From Seiridium cupressi (Eukaryota > Ascomycota > Sordariomycetes > Amphisphaeriales > Sporocadaceae): a stretch of DNA of 64,000 nt. Below are positions 33,080 to 44,348 of this stretch, one piece after another. The translations under genes were made by a program, and so were the position numbers. The notes beneath the pieces were generated by a model, which worked only from the letters and a program-made list of their open reading frames with translations, did not search any database and had not been told where the DNA came from. The stretch is from NCBI GenBank assembly GCA_036674765.1, contig JARVKI010000009.1:372001-436000 (forward strand), written 5' to 3'. How positions within the stretch are numbered: the stretch's first letter is position 1; each line of letters begins with the position of its first letter.

Positions 33080-35127
33080 ATGAGTGCCAACAAGCTGCCG
33101 CCGCAGCCGGCCGGCGAAAACCAGAACCAGAACCCGAACCCGCCGCCGCCGCGCCGCCCGCACCGATTGTCCTCGGCCCTACGGCCAAGGCAATCGGCTA
33201 TTGGTCTGCGGAGACTGACCACCGGCAGACAAGATGGTGATCAGGCGGACACTGCGAAGCCGCAGCAGCAGAAGGTGCGGTCCATGCTTGATGTTGACGG
33301 AGGACCGGATCAGGGATCAATCAAGCTGCGGAGGCTAGCCTCAGCCACGCGACCAACGCAGAACCAGGGCAGTCCTGCGAATCCTCAGGATCCTCAGAAT
33401 ATACGGTCCATGCTCGATGTCGACGGCAACACCGAACGAGACACGCAGGCTGAGGATTTCGCGCCCGCTCCGGAAAACAAGGAACGCCTGGGACGTTTCG
33501 GCCGCAAGAGAATACTGGGCCGGAGACCTCGTGCAGGTAGCAACGGCAATGACCAACTCATTGTTCAGGATGAGTACGATCCGAGTGTCGTAGATATGCT
33601 GGATGTCGTCGGTATGTCCTATTCTCCCGCACACCATATGTCGAAGAGTGGTAACTAATGACAACAGACCCCGAAGTTTCGACACTGAACTCGATTACGA
33701 ACGTTCAAAACTCTCTCTTCATTCCCTCTTTAGGAAGACTAGTTAATAGACGGCCCACCTACAACCTTTCAAGCATTCCTCGTGTGCCAGGGGCATTCCC
33801 GCGGGGTTCGCGGGAAGATATTCGAGCCCAGACACCTACTTCTACCGCCGGTTTCACGGCGGCTGATTCTATCGAGCCGAGTGAAGCAGGTACGCCGGGC
33901 ACGGAGGAGCCACCAGCAGGGCGGCCGTCGATTGAACGAATCCCAAGTACTATGACGGAGAGGTTTTATGCTGTCCGGCCGAGTCATATATCCTTGGCGG
34001 ACTGGAGCGACGAAGATCTCGCCGAATTAAACGATCATGTCCGTCACATGCTACACTCGAAACGCTCCGCCTTTGGTCGTAGCATGAAAGCATTCGGTCA
34101 ATACGTCCGCAGACCATTGGGTTTCTTCGTCACCTTATACGCTACACTGATTACCTTGTTCGGGTTGGCTTGGGTGCTTTTCCTGATCGGCTGGATCAAC
34201 GTTGGCGGAAAGCAACTGTATATCATCAACGTGATCGATCTCGTGCTTGTGGCCCTGTTTGCCATCATGGGTGATGGTCTGATCCCCTGGCGCATTGTCG
34301 ACACCTATCACATGTGCTTCATTGCACGCTACCACCATCTAACCTGGAAGCTCCGCGAGAAAATCAAGGCTCCCGACCTAAAGGACAAGAACGATCTCCC
34401 GTCCGAGCCCATAGTATCGGGGCCTGAAGAGCAGAGGGATCTCGAAGCCGCTCACGAATCTCGTTTCAAGGATGATCCAGAATTCTCGGTCCTCACACCT
34501 GCTCAACAGAAGAAGCTTGAGCATCACCAAACTAAATTTGCGAAATCTCATACTTTTTACAAGCCCCACGAGACCGAGACACATCACGCCTTTCCTCTAC
34601 GGCTCCTCGTTGCCATCGTTGTCCTGCTGGACTGTCACTCCTGTTTTCAGATTGCCCTGGGTCTGTGCACATGGATCATAGACTACAGGGTACGCCCCGG
34701 CGCTCTGACTGCCGTCATCCTGTGCTGTTCTATCGCCGTCAATACCACAGCTGGCATCCTTATTTCTATTGGCGACCGGCGTACGCGCAAGAAGGATGTT
34801 GTGGAGCGCATGTTCCGACAAGAGTTGACCGAGGAAGCGATGCGCAGGATGGAGCACGAGAGAGAAAAGGAGGCCAAGGAAAGAGAGAAGGCTGAGAATC
34901 GCCTCCATGACATCCAAGAAGAAGACAGCCTATGGCCCCTTCCGAAGCCCAAGATTGACTTCTTGCATAGAAATAGCGAGGACAGCACTCGTAAGGGCAG
35001 GAAAAGTGGAGAGATATCGAGGAAATCCGTGGATCAGGTTGGCAGATTCAACGCCTCGGTTAATCCGCATGGAAGCAAGAGCGAGAATGATTCGCGCATG
35101 GTCGGCGCGTTTCCAGAGGAAGAATAA
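33080..35127 (+). CDS. Four-helix membrane protein (DUF2985-like) with duplicated N-terminal unit
   Basis: Two exons (33080-33611, 33668-35127), intron 56 nt with a CTAAT-type branch site, give 663 residues. The N-terminal 180 residues are disordered and contain two copies of a roughly 40-residue unit: LRRL-(T/A)-... ending in (V/I)RSMLDVDG, at about residues 43-74 and 83-116, with a third partial MLDVVD at 173. The membrane part has hydrophobic segments at about 325-350, 362-382, 488-510 and 523-545, with GDGLIPWRIVDTYHM between the second segment and a cytosolic loop. This matches my recollection of fungal DUF2985 'integral membrane proteins', related to PLAC8; the transport or signalling role is unknown. 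A charged coiled region (RRMEHEREKEAKEREKAE) follows the last helix. Confidence in the gene is high, in the family name moderate. Confidence 0.85.
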
Positions 35128-35685
35128 AGTATTGCTAATATAAGACGTCACATAGTTAGGGGCACCGGGTTGGAAATATTCGCGTACTATACCCAGATAT
35201 AAGGAAATGGATAGTAATGTGTTGGTCGGAAACGAGAAGAAACGAGCATGATATTGTCACTGCATTAGCGTATTTAAATCAAGGTTATTAGAATCTAGAT
35301 GATAGTATCTCGGTCTCTTTCATATGTTAACCAGTATAATATTGACTTTCTCGCAATAGTGAGCTACCCAGTATCCAGGTTAGAAATGTGATATCACACT
35401 CATACGGTGGAACGGGACAGAACCTTAACGTAAAATAACCACCGTAGATGGCCTTCTGTTCTATCTCACGACATCCGCGGTGGGTTAAAATGGTAGGTAG
35501 TCATGCCGTAGATGTATATGCTCCGCCAATGCGGCGATTGAGAATTATCTTGGTGGTGTAATCTGGTGCGCTAGGTAGAACGGTTGCAAACACGGTATAC
35601 AATATACACTCTCCACTATCCAACCCAGGATACTCGCGACGATCATATTGTATAACAGACGTCTGGTTCAATGCTCTCATGGCTA
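35128..35685. other. Convergent intergenic region
   Basis: The 3' flanks of the membrane-protein gene and of the DUF7580 pseudogene meet here. It is AT-rich and no gene is seen. Confidence 0.4.
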
Positions 35686-37557
35686 TTACTCCAGTCCCGC
35701 GTGCTTGACATTCTCTTCGAGCAGCGCGACAACACTTGAGTAGAACTCCTGTCGAAAGCTCTCATCGTGCAGGTCCGGATACTTGCAGTTGAAGTTGCAG
35801 TCCACGTATCGCTGTATGGCACTTCCAAACGTGTGACCAAAGTCGTTGCCAGCCCGGGCAGCCAGTTTTCGTGCTGCCTCGATGTCGAACCGTGCATTTG
35901 GGATACTCTCTACGTTCCATGGTGTGATCTCCCCCATCAGCACGTCGAATGGCCTTTGGAGCATGATCTCTATGAGAAGAACGCCAAGTGCGAGCAGAGT
36001 ATGGTTTTGAATTCGTGGTTCTCGGTCAGTGCTGCATATCGGTGAGTCTTGGTCAGTTTCCGGATCTGCTATCTTTTTCATTAAATGCGGGTCATCTTTT
36101 GTGATGAATGCTTGATCGTAGGTGATGAAATCGTTGCTCCGAACGAACACGACATCTCTGCTCGTAGGTATGTCTGAAAGCCATGGCGTATTGAAAAGCT
36201 GCAGAAAGGCGAAACGGTGGAGGCCATCTTTACCCTCTCTGTATATAACAAATGATCTGAGGAATTGTCTGTGCATCGCAAAATATCGTCAAGGGTAATG
36301 ATGTTCCACAGGCGGTGACTTATGGAACTGAATGAACCTCGAATGTTGTGAATTCTGGCGAACTTCGACCAGTTTGCTGCATGATTGATGAACATATGTT
36401 GGTTCTTTACGGAGGCAATGGATTTGCTGCATTACTCATTATGCCTCGACTCGTATTTGCCATAGTTCTTGGGGGTAATGTTGTGGCCCGGCCCCAGGGC
36501 TTGTTCTGTGGGATAGTCACGGACTGTGACTGGAGGTTGTGAGGTTGATGAACAGCCTGAGAGAATCTGCCGAACATGTCGTTAGACTTCGACGAGCCTG
36601 CCAGCCTCGGTGGCGAATTGGGCCCCATCGATGGCTGCTGCCCTCTGTAAGGTCGTAAAAGAACTTGTCTCCAGTCAATGTTGGCTTTCACGCTTGATGA
36701 CATAGCTACTCGAGATAAGAATTCGGATATAATTTGATCATCTCCGCCTCCAGACTCACTCCTTAAGTTGAACGTGACTAGTTCGAATCCCAACCGATGG
36801 TTGCACCGGCATGAGAGGTTGTTTCGAAGGGCCCAGTAAACACTGCTTGATGCAATTCGGAGCAGGGTGAGAACACGTGTCTGAAACCTCACTCGCCTCT
36901 TCGGTTCTAACTCCACATTGTGTCTCGTCAGGCTTTTCTAGACATTCGTTGCCATCCTTGAGGACCTTCAAGAGATCTTGGTATTCGAATCTGCTAAAGG
37001 TAAAAGAGGCGCATTTGACGTGGCGTTTCCACGTTCCTGCTTCAATCCATTTGACCTGGGAGTCATCAGTCTATACAAACTCCAACGTTGAGATGCTCGT
37101 AGTTTTTGTGCTGAAGGAAGCCACGCAGAAAGTCTGGCGTTGAAAGCCACTAGAGTCAGAAATATGACGCAGTTTCTATCGGGTTCCAGGTCGAGCCTCT
37201 TCTTGAATTCCTGAATTGCCTCGGCCATTTCGTTGACAGTATCATGAAACAAATCGTAATCCCGATGTAAGCGCCTCTTGAGCTCGTCTCTCTTCTCTTG
37301 CTCATTCCAAACCGGCCCAAACGGCTCCTGAAGCATGGCGTAAATATTTGACCCCCAAGCAAGGCCGTAGAGTAGTGTCTCACATAATTCATCAGTATGT
37401 TTCACTACATTCTTAGTTGCCGCGTCAGACTGCTGAATTCCCGAGTGTACTTTCGCCATACTCTGATAGATTGGACACCATCCTTATACTGCTCGAGGCC
37501 GCCAATTACAAGAGATATTCTCCCTAGAACAACACCAACAACTTCAAACCCGGAAAT
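35686..37557 (-). pseudogene. DUF7580-domain protein, decayed
   Basis: The minus strand spells a DUF7580/HeLo-associated fungal protein in pieces that lie in different frames. The N-terminal block ISGFEVVGVVLGRISLV begins where family members have MSGFEV; here the Met codon is ATT (37555-37557) and a TAG lies just upstream in frame. The frame breaks at about 37405-37415 (LTRQLRM then stop, continuing one base over as HTDELCETLLYGLA), at about 36908-36920 (DETQC to VELEPKRRVRFQ) and at about 36205-36220 (RVKMASTV to AFLQLFNTPWLSD). These shifts are single bases, too small for introns; a real intron probably lies near 37043-37165. The C-terminal 150 residues (ALGVLLIEIMLQRPFD to the end) are intact. 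Family members are linked to fungal non-self recognition-type proteins; no functional product is expected from this copy. Single-base sequencing errors could mimic part of this, but not easily all. Confidence 0.7.
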
Positions 37558-38412
37558 AATCTTGGGTGCTTGATCATTCTAGCTCTGATCACTTGATAAC
37601 CTTTACCACAAAGTTTCTCGTGCGGGGAGCTTTGTGTGCATTCCCCTCGCAATTTCGCTATTCACCCACCAAACTCACCTACGCAACAAGTCCGAAAAGG
37701 CGAGTGAGAATCGGGGACTCCTGGCAAGTCACTAGATGAATTTGATGTGGTCAAGCCAACCGGGATCGATCGATTGATCATACTTCTTGAATTCAGCAGA
37801 CAGTGAAAATGGTGGCTGTCTCTATTGCTGGAAGAATTATCAAATCCCCAGAATCATTCGACTGCGTACCAAAAATAAGGAACATCTCCGAAGAACTTGC
37901 TAGATCCAAGGTCTGAACTGGGATTGTTGGTGCTCATAGCAAAGGAAGCGACTCGCTGGACTATCGACTTCGCGATGCTTCTAAAGCCTCAACATCAGGG
38001 TCCGACTTGCCAATAAGGACAAGTGGGGAGGTAGCAAAGCGCAATCAATTGTCACAGTGTGGACTTGTGTACGCATTTGATCCGATGATTTTTGCCAGAT
38101 TACTAATTTTGTAGGGCAATTGCGTAGATTTCCAGGGAACCACCGAGGTGAACGCAGCCTATCCGTATTATAAGCGGAAAATACGCACTGATTGTCGTGT
38201 CGATAGAATCAAAGCTAGAGCTTATAGTTGAGTCTGAGCAGGGAACAAAGGGCAAAAGCTCTCGTATATGTTCGGGCACCTGATATAGACAAGCCCGAAG
38301 AAAAAAGAGAATGCTCCCCCACGACTCCTGATTAGGTAGGTACGTGTAAAACGCAAGCTTTAGGCTCCCACGCGCATGCCAATTCTGTATGGGAAAGAAA
38401 AAAAAAAAAAAA

Positions 38413-38443
<31 letters not shown>

Positions 38444-38879
38444 CCTTTGCCCCAGTGGGCTCTGGCAGTTCTTAATGACAAGTCCTATAAGCGACTATTA
38501 TTAGTATTGCAAAAGACGAACCCATCTGAGTGAGTGAGTAGGTAGGCCATTAGGGCGCCGAGTCAATTCACCTTCGAAGTCAAAACATTATGAAGACCTC
38601 GTTCCCAGAATACAAGCTCAACTCATCATTACTCATTATTAACGTTATATGCCGCACATGCATGCCTTTCTAGTGCTACGGAAAATCAATACACACTCAA
38701 CGCCCCCAGAACTCTATCACCTAGAGCCTGTTGCTTTTCAAAAACGCCATGCAATTCGGTCCAATGCCAAGTAAATCAGAAAACTCCAACACAATCCACG
38801 GAAATCCCTTATCACACAGAGTTTCGGAGCCTGCCAGAGGCTTGCCTGTCCTTTGGTTCATATTCCTCACATATTCGCC
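37558..38879. other. Intergenic, between Cdc11 3' end and the DUF7580 pseudogene
   Basis: No gene is seen. The span contains a mononucleotide/dinucleotide tract at 38398-38443, listed separately. Confidence 0.4.
38398..38443. repeat. Poly(A)19 followed by (GA)n microsatellite
   Basis: A run of 19 A (38398-38416) leads directly into GA repeats (38417-38443, one imperfect GG), forming a 46-nt pure-purine strand. On the other strand it is a polypyrimidine tract. Such tracts are length-variable markers; it lies in non-coding DNA about 0.45 kb downstream of the Cdc11-like stop. Confidence 0.9.
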
Positions 38880-41800
38880 TTACTCCCGTACTCCAGAAAC
38901 ATCGGCCTTCTTATCTTCAGCGGCTTCTTTCGCGACCTCCGCAATAGCACCACGTTCTAGTAATGCTTGCCGCACACTATCTTTCCTCTTAATGCGTTGT
39001 CTGTCCATGGGTAACCCATCTAGCACCTTCAAGCGCCCACAGCGTTGTGCCACCACGATCTCGTAAAAGCGTCTTCTTTGCTTTGTACCCACATCCAATC
39101 TCCCGGCGAAGCCGTCATCACGATCTTTGCTCGCATCCGGTAGCACGAAGGGATCAAAGTCCGAATCAGGCTCTACCGATACTAGGGTCTGAACGGGAGG
39201 ATAGAAGCCCAAGGTCGCAGGATTGTCTCTCAGGTCCAACTTGCTGAGATGCGGGAACTCTGCCAAAAGATTGGCCAGAGCACCTGTATCTGAAAGTCTG
39301 TTGCCCGCGGCTAGAAGCTTCTTCAATCTTGGTATGTAGCGCAGAGCTGAGAGATCCTCCACTGCATTGAAGTTCAGATTCAGGGTGCGTAGATTTGGCA
39401 TCAGCTGCCCAAAGTTCTCCTCTAATGACTGCAGGCCACAGTTTGCCAACTCCAAGTACTGCAGGTTGAGGAAGTCCACCTTTGGCTCGAAGGTTGTCAG
39501 GAGGTTACCAGAAAGGAAGAGCTTGCGAACCTCGTAGGCGGCTTTTAGGAATGACAGATCGAGAGGTACGTCGCCCTTTTGCTCTCGCAGGGAAAGGCTA
39601 TCGAGCCTGCGAGCACGAGAGAAGCCTTTCAAGGATACGAGCCTATTACGATCTGCGTGTAGCAGGCGGAGTGATGGGAAAAGAGCCAGGTTCAAACTCG
39701 TGACCGAGTTGTTAGACAGTCGCAGGTACTTGAGTGACGACATTATATCGCCGGTGCTGGTTGCGATGGAGTCGAGACGATTGTCGTCGAGGTTGAGAGT
39801 TGACAAAGAGGGGAGCTGCTCGATGTTGGCGATCAGACTGATCTGGTTTCCTTGCAAGTCCAATTCCGTCAAACGATTCAGGGTTGTGCCGTCAAGATCG
39901 ACCTCCTCCATCAGATTGTTTCGTACACGGAGCGATTGCAGGGCATCGTGAAACTTGATACCATCCAAACTGGTGATCTGGTTGTTGTCGGCGCGTAGGC
40001 TTCGCAGATGAACAAGCTCCTTGAACGCATGCAGACTGTTAATCTGATTGTTGGAGATATCAACATACTGCAAGTTCATCAGATGTCCCCAAGCGGTCAG
40101 CTCTGACAGATGATTATGTGTCATTTTGAGGTTACGGACAGACTCGGGTACACCGTCCAAGTGGTCGATGAAATTGTTGGAAGCATCCAGGGTAATAACG
40201 CCGCCACAGAATTCATCCAGCTTATGCAGGCTCCTCAGCTGCTTGCCTTTGATATCCAGCACCTGCATGGCGTCCCAGTCGGGCTCGAACGGTTCGACTT
40301 CGGTAATCTTCTCTACCAAGTTGCGAATTGCTTGCGACATTACTCGCCTGGATCCATCGCCAGTCACAAGGTAATTGTCCTCAACGACATAACTTACTTC
40401 GAGGGCGTTCGATCGGTCGCCATGATTCATGGTAAATTCAGATAGCGGACTGAGTGACAATGTGCCTACATGATCCCGGAGGACTGGTGTCGCCGAGGTC
40501 TGGGAGATGTGTCGCATGGGAGCAGGTGTTGTGATTACGAAACTGACACTGTTCTGCCCATGCTCGTGGTCGTCCTGCACGACAACGCTTGACTCTCCGC
40601 GCACACTCAGCTGTCGTTGCTCCAACACAGAGAAATCGATTGCCGTGTCCTCGTCCTGCTCATCAATACGTGACACAGGCCGTGGAACAAATGCTCGACC
40701 TTTGACGGACAAGTTCCGCCCCAGACTCTTGGAGCGGCTTCTTGACCTCGATTGAGCGGATTTAGTGCCAGTAGAGGCGTCAGGATTGGCTCCCCTTCCG
40801 CGTCTTAGGGAGTCCGTGGTAGTCTCGCCTATGGAGGTTTCTATGACGCTGGCCTCCTCCAGGGTTGTATCGCCTTCCGAGGGGCGTGGCAGTATATCAT
40901 GGATGATAGAGGCGATCGGTGATGAGAACGTAATAGTCAGGTTCCGTCTTCGAGACGGGCTTGACTTTTGTACTCGATCTTCATGAAGCGTTATCTCGTG
41001 CTCAATCTCCTCCTCGGCTCTGCCAACGGTTTCCGCCACTGTTCTTTTGATGTTCTCAAAAGTTTCCTTAGTATGGCTCAAAATACTCTCTATATCGAGG
41101 GACTTGTCTGTTGCATGTGATTTCTTGCCGGACGACGGTGGATGAGGAAAGTCCTCTTTCAAGTACTCCTCCAGATCTTCAAGAGGAGCAGTTTTCAATG
41201 CAAGATGCTGCTTCTCTTTGTGTATGTCGACAGAGAGATCCGGAATGCTGGCAAAGGGGTCGTCCTCGCTGTCTTCAGAGGGAACTATGCTAAAATCTCG
41301 CACCTCTGGCTTCGGAGTTTTCACTTTCATCCATACTTTGTTCTCCTTATCTAGTAGCATATTGCCAACATGGTCCCCGATAAGTTGGCTCACAGCATCA
41401 GGTCCGATTAGTCTTCTCGAGTCTGAGCCTCGCGAGGATGCTGTTGGTATGGACAGTCCTGTTGAGCCGTTGGAAGATTGAGAGCCATGCGATGGAAGAG
41501 GTCCATATCCGTCATCCATGGAGGCATCAGGGTTCCGCGATAATCTCACGTTGGAAAGATCACTGATAATGTCCCCTACCTCCGGAATGCCGTGGCGTGT
41601 CTCACTGGAACGAATGCTCGCCTGCACGGACTGGTTGATCTTGTTGACCTCTTGAATAGCCTCCTTGGCTAATCCCATAGAGCGCATGGAGTACGAGATG
41701 AGGTCACCCATTTCGCTAACCTCTTCGTACTTCTTGAGCCTGTCGACGACCTCGGGGTCCTCTTGTCGGGTGGGCAGTCGTAGAACGGGCCGGCCCTCGC

Positions 41801-44348
41801 GACTTGGTGGCCTCACAAAGGGCTCCTCGAAGGATTCCTCATAGGAATCCTCACTTGGTTCGTGGGGCGTCTCAGATTTATGTCGATTTGACACTTCTGC
41901 TTCTGATTCCTCAACGCTGGAGAGCCCATTAAGTGCATGAGGACGCACTTTGTTTCTAATCATGGCCATAATCCTCTCCGCCTCGACACAAAAGTCTTGC
42001 GTTTTCATTGAAGTCTTTCTGGACTCATCGACTGCAAAATCTCGAGTGAGGACCTCAGAACCTTCCGCAGAAAATGCCATAGATACTCCATCAGCACTGC
42101 AATGGATCTCCGTCAACGCCTCTCTTTCACGCTGCACGGATGATCTTTGGCTCGGCGTCGGCGTACGAGGCCGGATAGCCTGTCGATGAACCATGATTGC
42201 AGGGTCAGCAGGAGGTAGCAGCTCGCCCTGTCGTGTTTCTTTCCGCTTCCTGCCAATGCCAGATTGCATCTGATAGTGTATCGACTGCACAGCTTCAATG
42301 GCCGCTGGGCGCTCTTCCAAGCCGTACCCAATATCTGATCGATGCAGTGTTCTCCTTCGTTTAGGTGTAGGATCTTTTGATGGCGACGTGCGCGGTCGCT
42401 TGCCTTCTGATCCGTCTCTTTTGGGGGTCCCAAGCATATAGCGTCCAAGCACTCCCCCGTTAGACGAGCTGGTTGGGCGCGACCTCGGTCCGGCAACAGA
42501 GTGTTTTGAAGAACTTCCGTTAGTACTAGATCTAGTTCTTCTGCGTCGAAGCCTAAGAGCTTCTGATTCTGAAAAAGAGGAGTCATGAGCTAGGTCGAAA
42601 ACAACTGCTCTGCTCTGCGACGTGGAAGTCCTTCCTGGGACGATGTTCTCCTTGTCGACTAGCTCGGACTGGTCGCTAGGATTAAGAGATATCTCTTCGC
42701 TGAATACGTAGTCATCGAGTTGACCTGCGCCGAATCTGTTGACCGCACCGAAAACCTCGTGATGGCCACGGCTGACTTGTTGCTTCCTCGGGAAGTCAGA
42801 AGCTGCGGGGGTCCCTCGACTATCGTCAGGCCTAAATGGCATGGCCGGTTCCAGCTCCTCCACCGAGTTATCAAGTGATCGCGAAGGACTTTCGGACATG
42901 GGATCCTCGAATTGGCTAATACGACGCATCAATGTTTGATTCGTGAATGTGTCATACGGTCCAAAAAGCTTAAGAGGGCTTCCAGTAGTGCTTTGACTAT
43001 GTTGGGAACGCTTCACTGGACTTGGATTCGGTACACGGAGGAGTTCCGGACTTAGTGAAGCAGAGTGGTCTGTCTGTTCTGTCTGCTCCGTGGGTGCAGT
43101 TGTCCTAACCGTTCCTGGGAACTGCTTGGGCGTACTAGCTTGCAATGATGACTCGGGAAGCATCTCTGAAGTATCAGTGTGGTGTAGTGGGCTTAATGGG
43201 CGATATCTAAAGGAGCCCTCGACAGAGAAACCACCGCGTTTGAGGTTCAAGAATCCACCCTGGCGAGCGTAGTCTTGTGTCGTATCCAGATCATCTCGAG
43301 TCGAAGTGGACTCCCGTCCCCTTGAATGACCGACGCTGGACTTGACGAATTGGTTCTGACGGAGCTTGTCTAGGCGTTCTCGCAAAGAATCGGCAGAGAG
43401 TTGTGTCGGAGCAAAGCTCACCCTCCCATCCTCATTGTTATGTAGCGTGAGAAAGATGGGACTGAAATCCTCGTTTCGAACGTCACTCTTGCCACTAGTC
43501 TTTCGCGACGCATCGAATCGCTGTTTTGCAGTTATTGACGTGAACGAAGCTTCCTTCTGGTCCTGGGTCGCCATGTCTTGAGCATGTGCGCTATGCTCGA
43601 CCGTTGAGGTATCTGGTCCATGGGAGTCCTCATGAATACCGTTATTTCTTCTGTCCATGGGCCTTTCACCTTGAGGATGAGGGCGTATCTCGGAAAATTC
43701 TAAGCTCGACTCTTCAAAAGTGCGGTCGGGCATATGTTGCTGACGAGATCTGGCATAGGGAGGTGGACTTGAGGGTAGAGTCATGTCGTGTGTTGTGTGC
43801 CCTTCGTCGTGAAGTTGTTCAGACAATGCATCTGGTGGTGGTGGTGGAGGTCGGAACATATTCTCCAGTCCAGTGCCAGCCGAACTGAACAAGTTCATTG
43901 GCTCGGCATAACTTCCCTCTCCGTGCAATAATCTCCTCCTCCATTCTGGGATTGAGCCTTTGCTCTTGGCGGGCGATGCGCTGAAAGATTTATGTTGAAT
44001 TGTGTCATGAAGAACAGAGCCCGAAGCCGAAGCAGAGAATGAGCGGCTTAGATGTCTCCCTCTTTGCGATGCTTGAGAGCCATCAGAGGATTTGGACGAC
44101 ACGCGGTGCGACGCTTGAATATTGATATCGTTCGAGCTTCGTTCGCCTAGCGCATCGTTTGTTGTTGGTGGTTGCGGCTTCTTTGCTAGCTGAATCGATC
44201 GTGTTCTGCCGCTGACAGGTTGGCGCACATTGCTTTGCCTTGATACAGACGGCGAATCTGAGAAAACGGGCAGTTGTGCTTGCGAGTTGTCGGATCTGGG
44301 TTGGGATACCCAGTCCTCCGATAGCGAATCCAGCCAGGCGTGCGACAT
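38880..44348 (-). CDS. cdc11: Septation initiation network scaffold Cdc11/Nud1 (LRR protein)
   Basis: Uninterrupted frame of 1822 residues. The first residues (HAWLDSLSEDWVSQPRS) match, from recollection, the conserved N-terminus of filamentous-fungal Cdc11/SnaD/Nud1 proteins. About 1350 disordered residues, rich in Ser-Pro and arginine-serine sites for CDK and polo kinases, are followed by a leucine-rich-repeat domain from about residue 1370 to 1700, with repeated LxxLxLxxNxI/L units (for example LQYVDISNNQINSL, LSTLNLDDNRLDSI, LRTLNLNFNAVEDL), an LRR cap and a basic C-terminal helix. In S. pombe Cdc11 anchors the SIN kinases at the spindle pole body; A. nidulans SnaD has the same place in mitosis and septation. 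The role here is inferred by homology. The gene is divergent from the 'protamine P1'-type gene, 1.04 kb apart. Confidence 0.92.
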   Translation of the reverse strand: MSHAWLDSLSEDWVSQPRSDNSQAQLPVFSDSPSVSRQSNVRQPVSGRTRSIQLAKKPQPPTTNDALGERSSNDINIQASHRVSSKSSDGSQASQRGRHLSRSFSASASGSVLHDTIQHKSFSASPAKSKGSIPEWRRRLLHGEGSYAEPMNLFSSAGTGLENMFRPPPPPPDALSEQLHDEGHTTHDMTLPSSPPPYARSRQQHMPDRTFEESSLEFSEIRPHPQGERPMDRRNNGIHEDSHGPDTSTVEHSAHAQDMATQDQKEASFTSITAKQRFDASRKTSGKSDVRNEDFSPIFLTLHNNEDGRVSFAPTQLSADSLRERLDKLRQNQFVKSSVGHSRGRESTSTRDDLDTTQDYARQGGFLNLKRGGFSVEGSFRYRPLSPLHHTDTSEMLPESSLQASTPKQFPGTVRTTAPTEQTEQTDHSASLSPELLRVPNPSPVKRSQHSQSTTGSPLKLFGPYDTFTNQTLMRRISQFEDPMSESPSRSLDNSVEELEPAMPFRPDDSRGTPAASDFPRKQQVSRGHHEVFGAVNRFGAGQLDDYVFSEEISLNPSDQSELVDKENIVPGRTSTSQSRAVVFDLAHDSSFSESEALRLRRRRTRSSTNGSSSKHSVAGPRSRPTSSSNGGVLGRYMLGTPKRDGSEGKRPRTSPSKDPTPKRRRTLHRSDIGYGLEERPAAIEAVQSIHYQMQSGIGRKRKETRQGELLPPADPAIMVHRQAIRPRTPTPSQRSSVQREREALTEIHCSADGVSMAFSAEGSEVLTRDFAVDESRKTSMKTQDFCVEAERIMAMIRNKVRPHALNGLSSVEESEAEVSNRHKSETPHEPSEDSYEESFEEPFVRPPSREGRPVLRLPTRQEDPEVVDRLKKYEEVSEMGDLISYSMRSMGLAKEAIQEVNKINQSVQASIRSSETRHGIPEVGDIISDLSNVRLSRNPDASMDDGYGPLPSHGSQSSNGSTGLSIPTASSRGSDSRRLIGPDAVSQLIGDHVGNMLLDKENKVWMKVKTPKPEVRDFSIVPSEDSEDDPFASIPDLSVDIHKEKQHLALKTAPLEDLEEYLKEDFPHPPSSGKKSHATDKSLDIESILSHTKETFENIKRTVAETVGRAEEEIEHEITLHEDRVQKSSPSRRRNLTITFSSPIASIIHDILPRPSEGDTTLEEASVIETSIGETTTDSLRRGRGANPDASTGTKSAQSRSRSRSKSLGRNLSVKGRAFVPRPVSRIDEQDEDTAIDFSVLEQRQLSVRGESSVVVQDDHEHGQNSVSFVITTPAPMRHISQTSATPVLRDHVGTLSLSPLSEFTMNHGDRSNALEVSYVVEDNYLVTGDGSRRVMSQAIRNLVEKITEVEPFEPDWDAMQVLDIKGKQLRSLHKLDEFCGGVITLDASNNFIDHLDGVPESVRNLKMTHNHLSELTAWGHLMNLQYVDISNNQINSLHAFKELVHLRSLRADNNQITSLDGIKFHDALQSLRVRNNLMEEVDLDGTTLNRLTELDLQGNQISLIANIEQLPSLSTLNLDDNRLDSIATSTGDIMSSLKYLRLSNNSVTSLNLALFPSLRLLHADRNRLVSLKGFSRARRLDSLSLREQKGDVPLDLSFLKAAYEVRKLFLSGNLLTTFEPKVDFLNLQYLELANCGLQSLEENFGQLMPNLRTLNLNFNAVEDLSALRYIPRLKKLLAAGNRLSDTGALANLLAEFPHLSKLDLRDNPATLGFYPPVQTLVSVEPDSDFDPFVLPDASKDRDDGFAGRLDVGTKQRRRFYEIVVAQRCGRLKVLDGLPMDRQRIKRKDSVRQALLERGAIAEVAKEAAEDKKADVSGVRE

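Noticed and set aside
36781..36800. GTTCGAATCCC, a tRNA T-loop-like string
   Set aside because: It lies inside the DUF7580 pseudogene text on the opposite strand and is not flanked by pairing arms.
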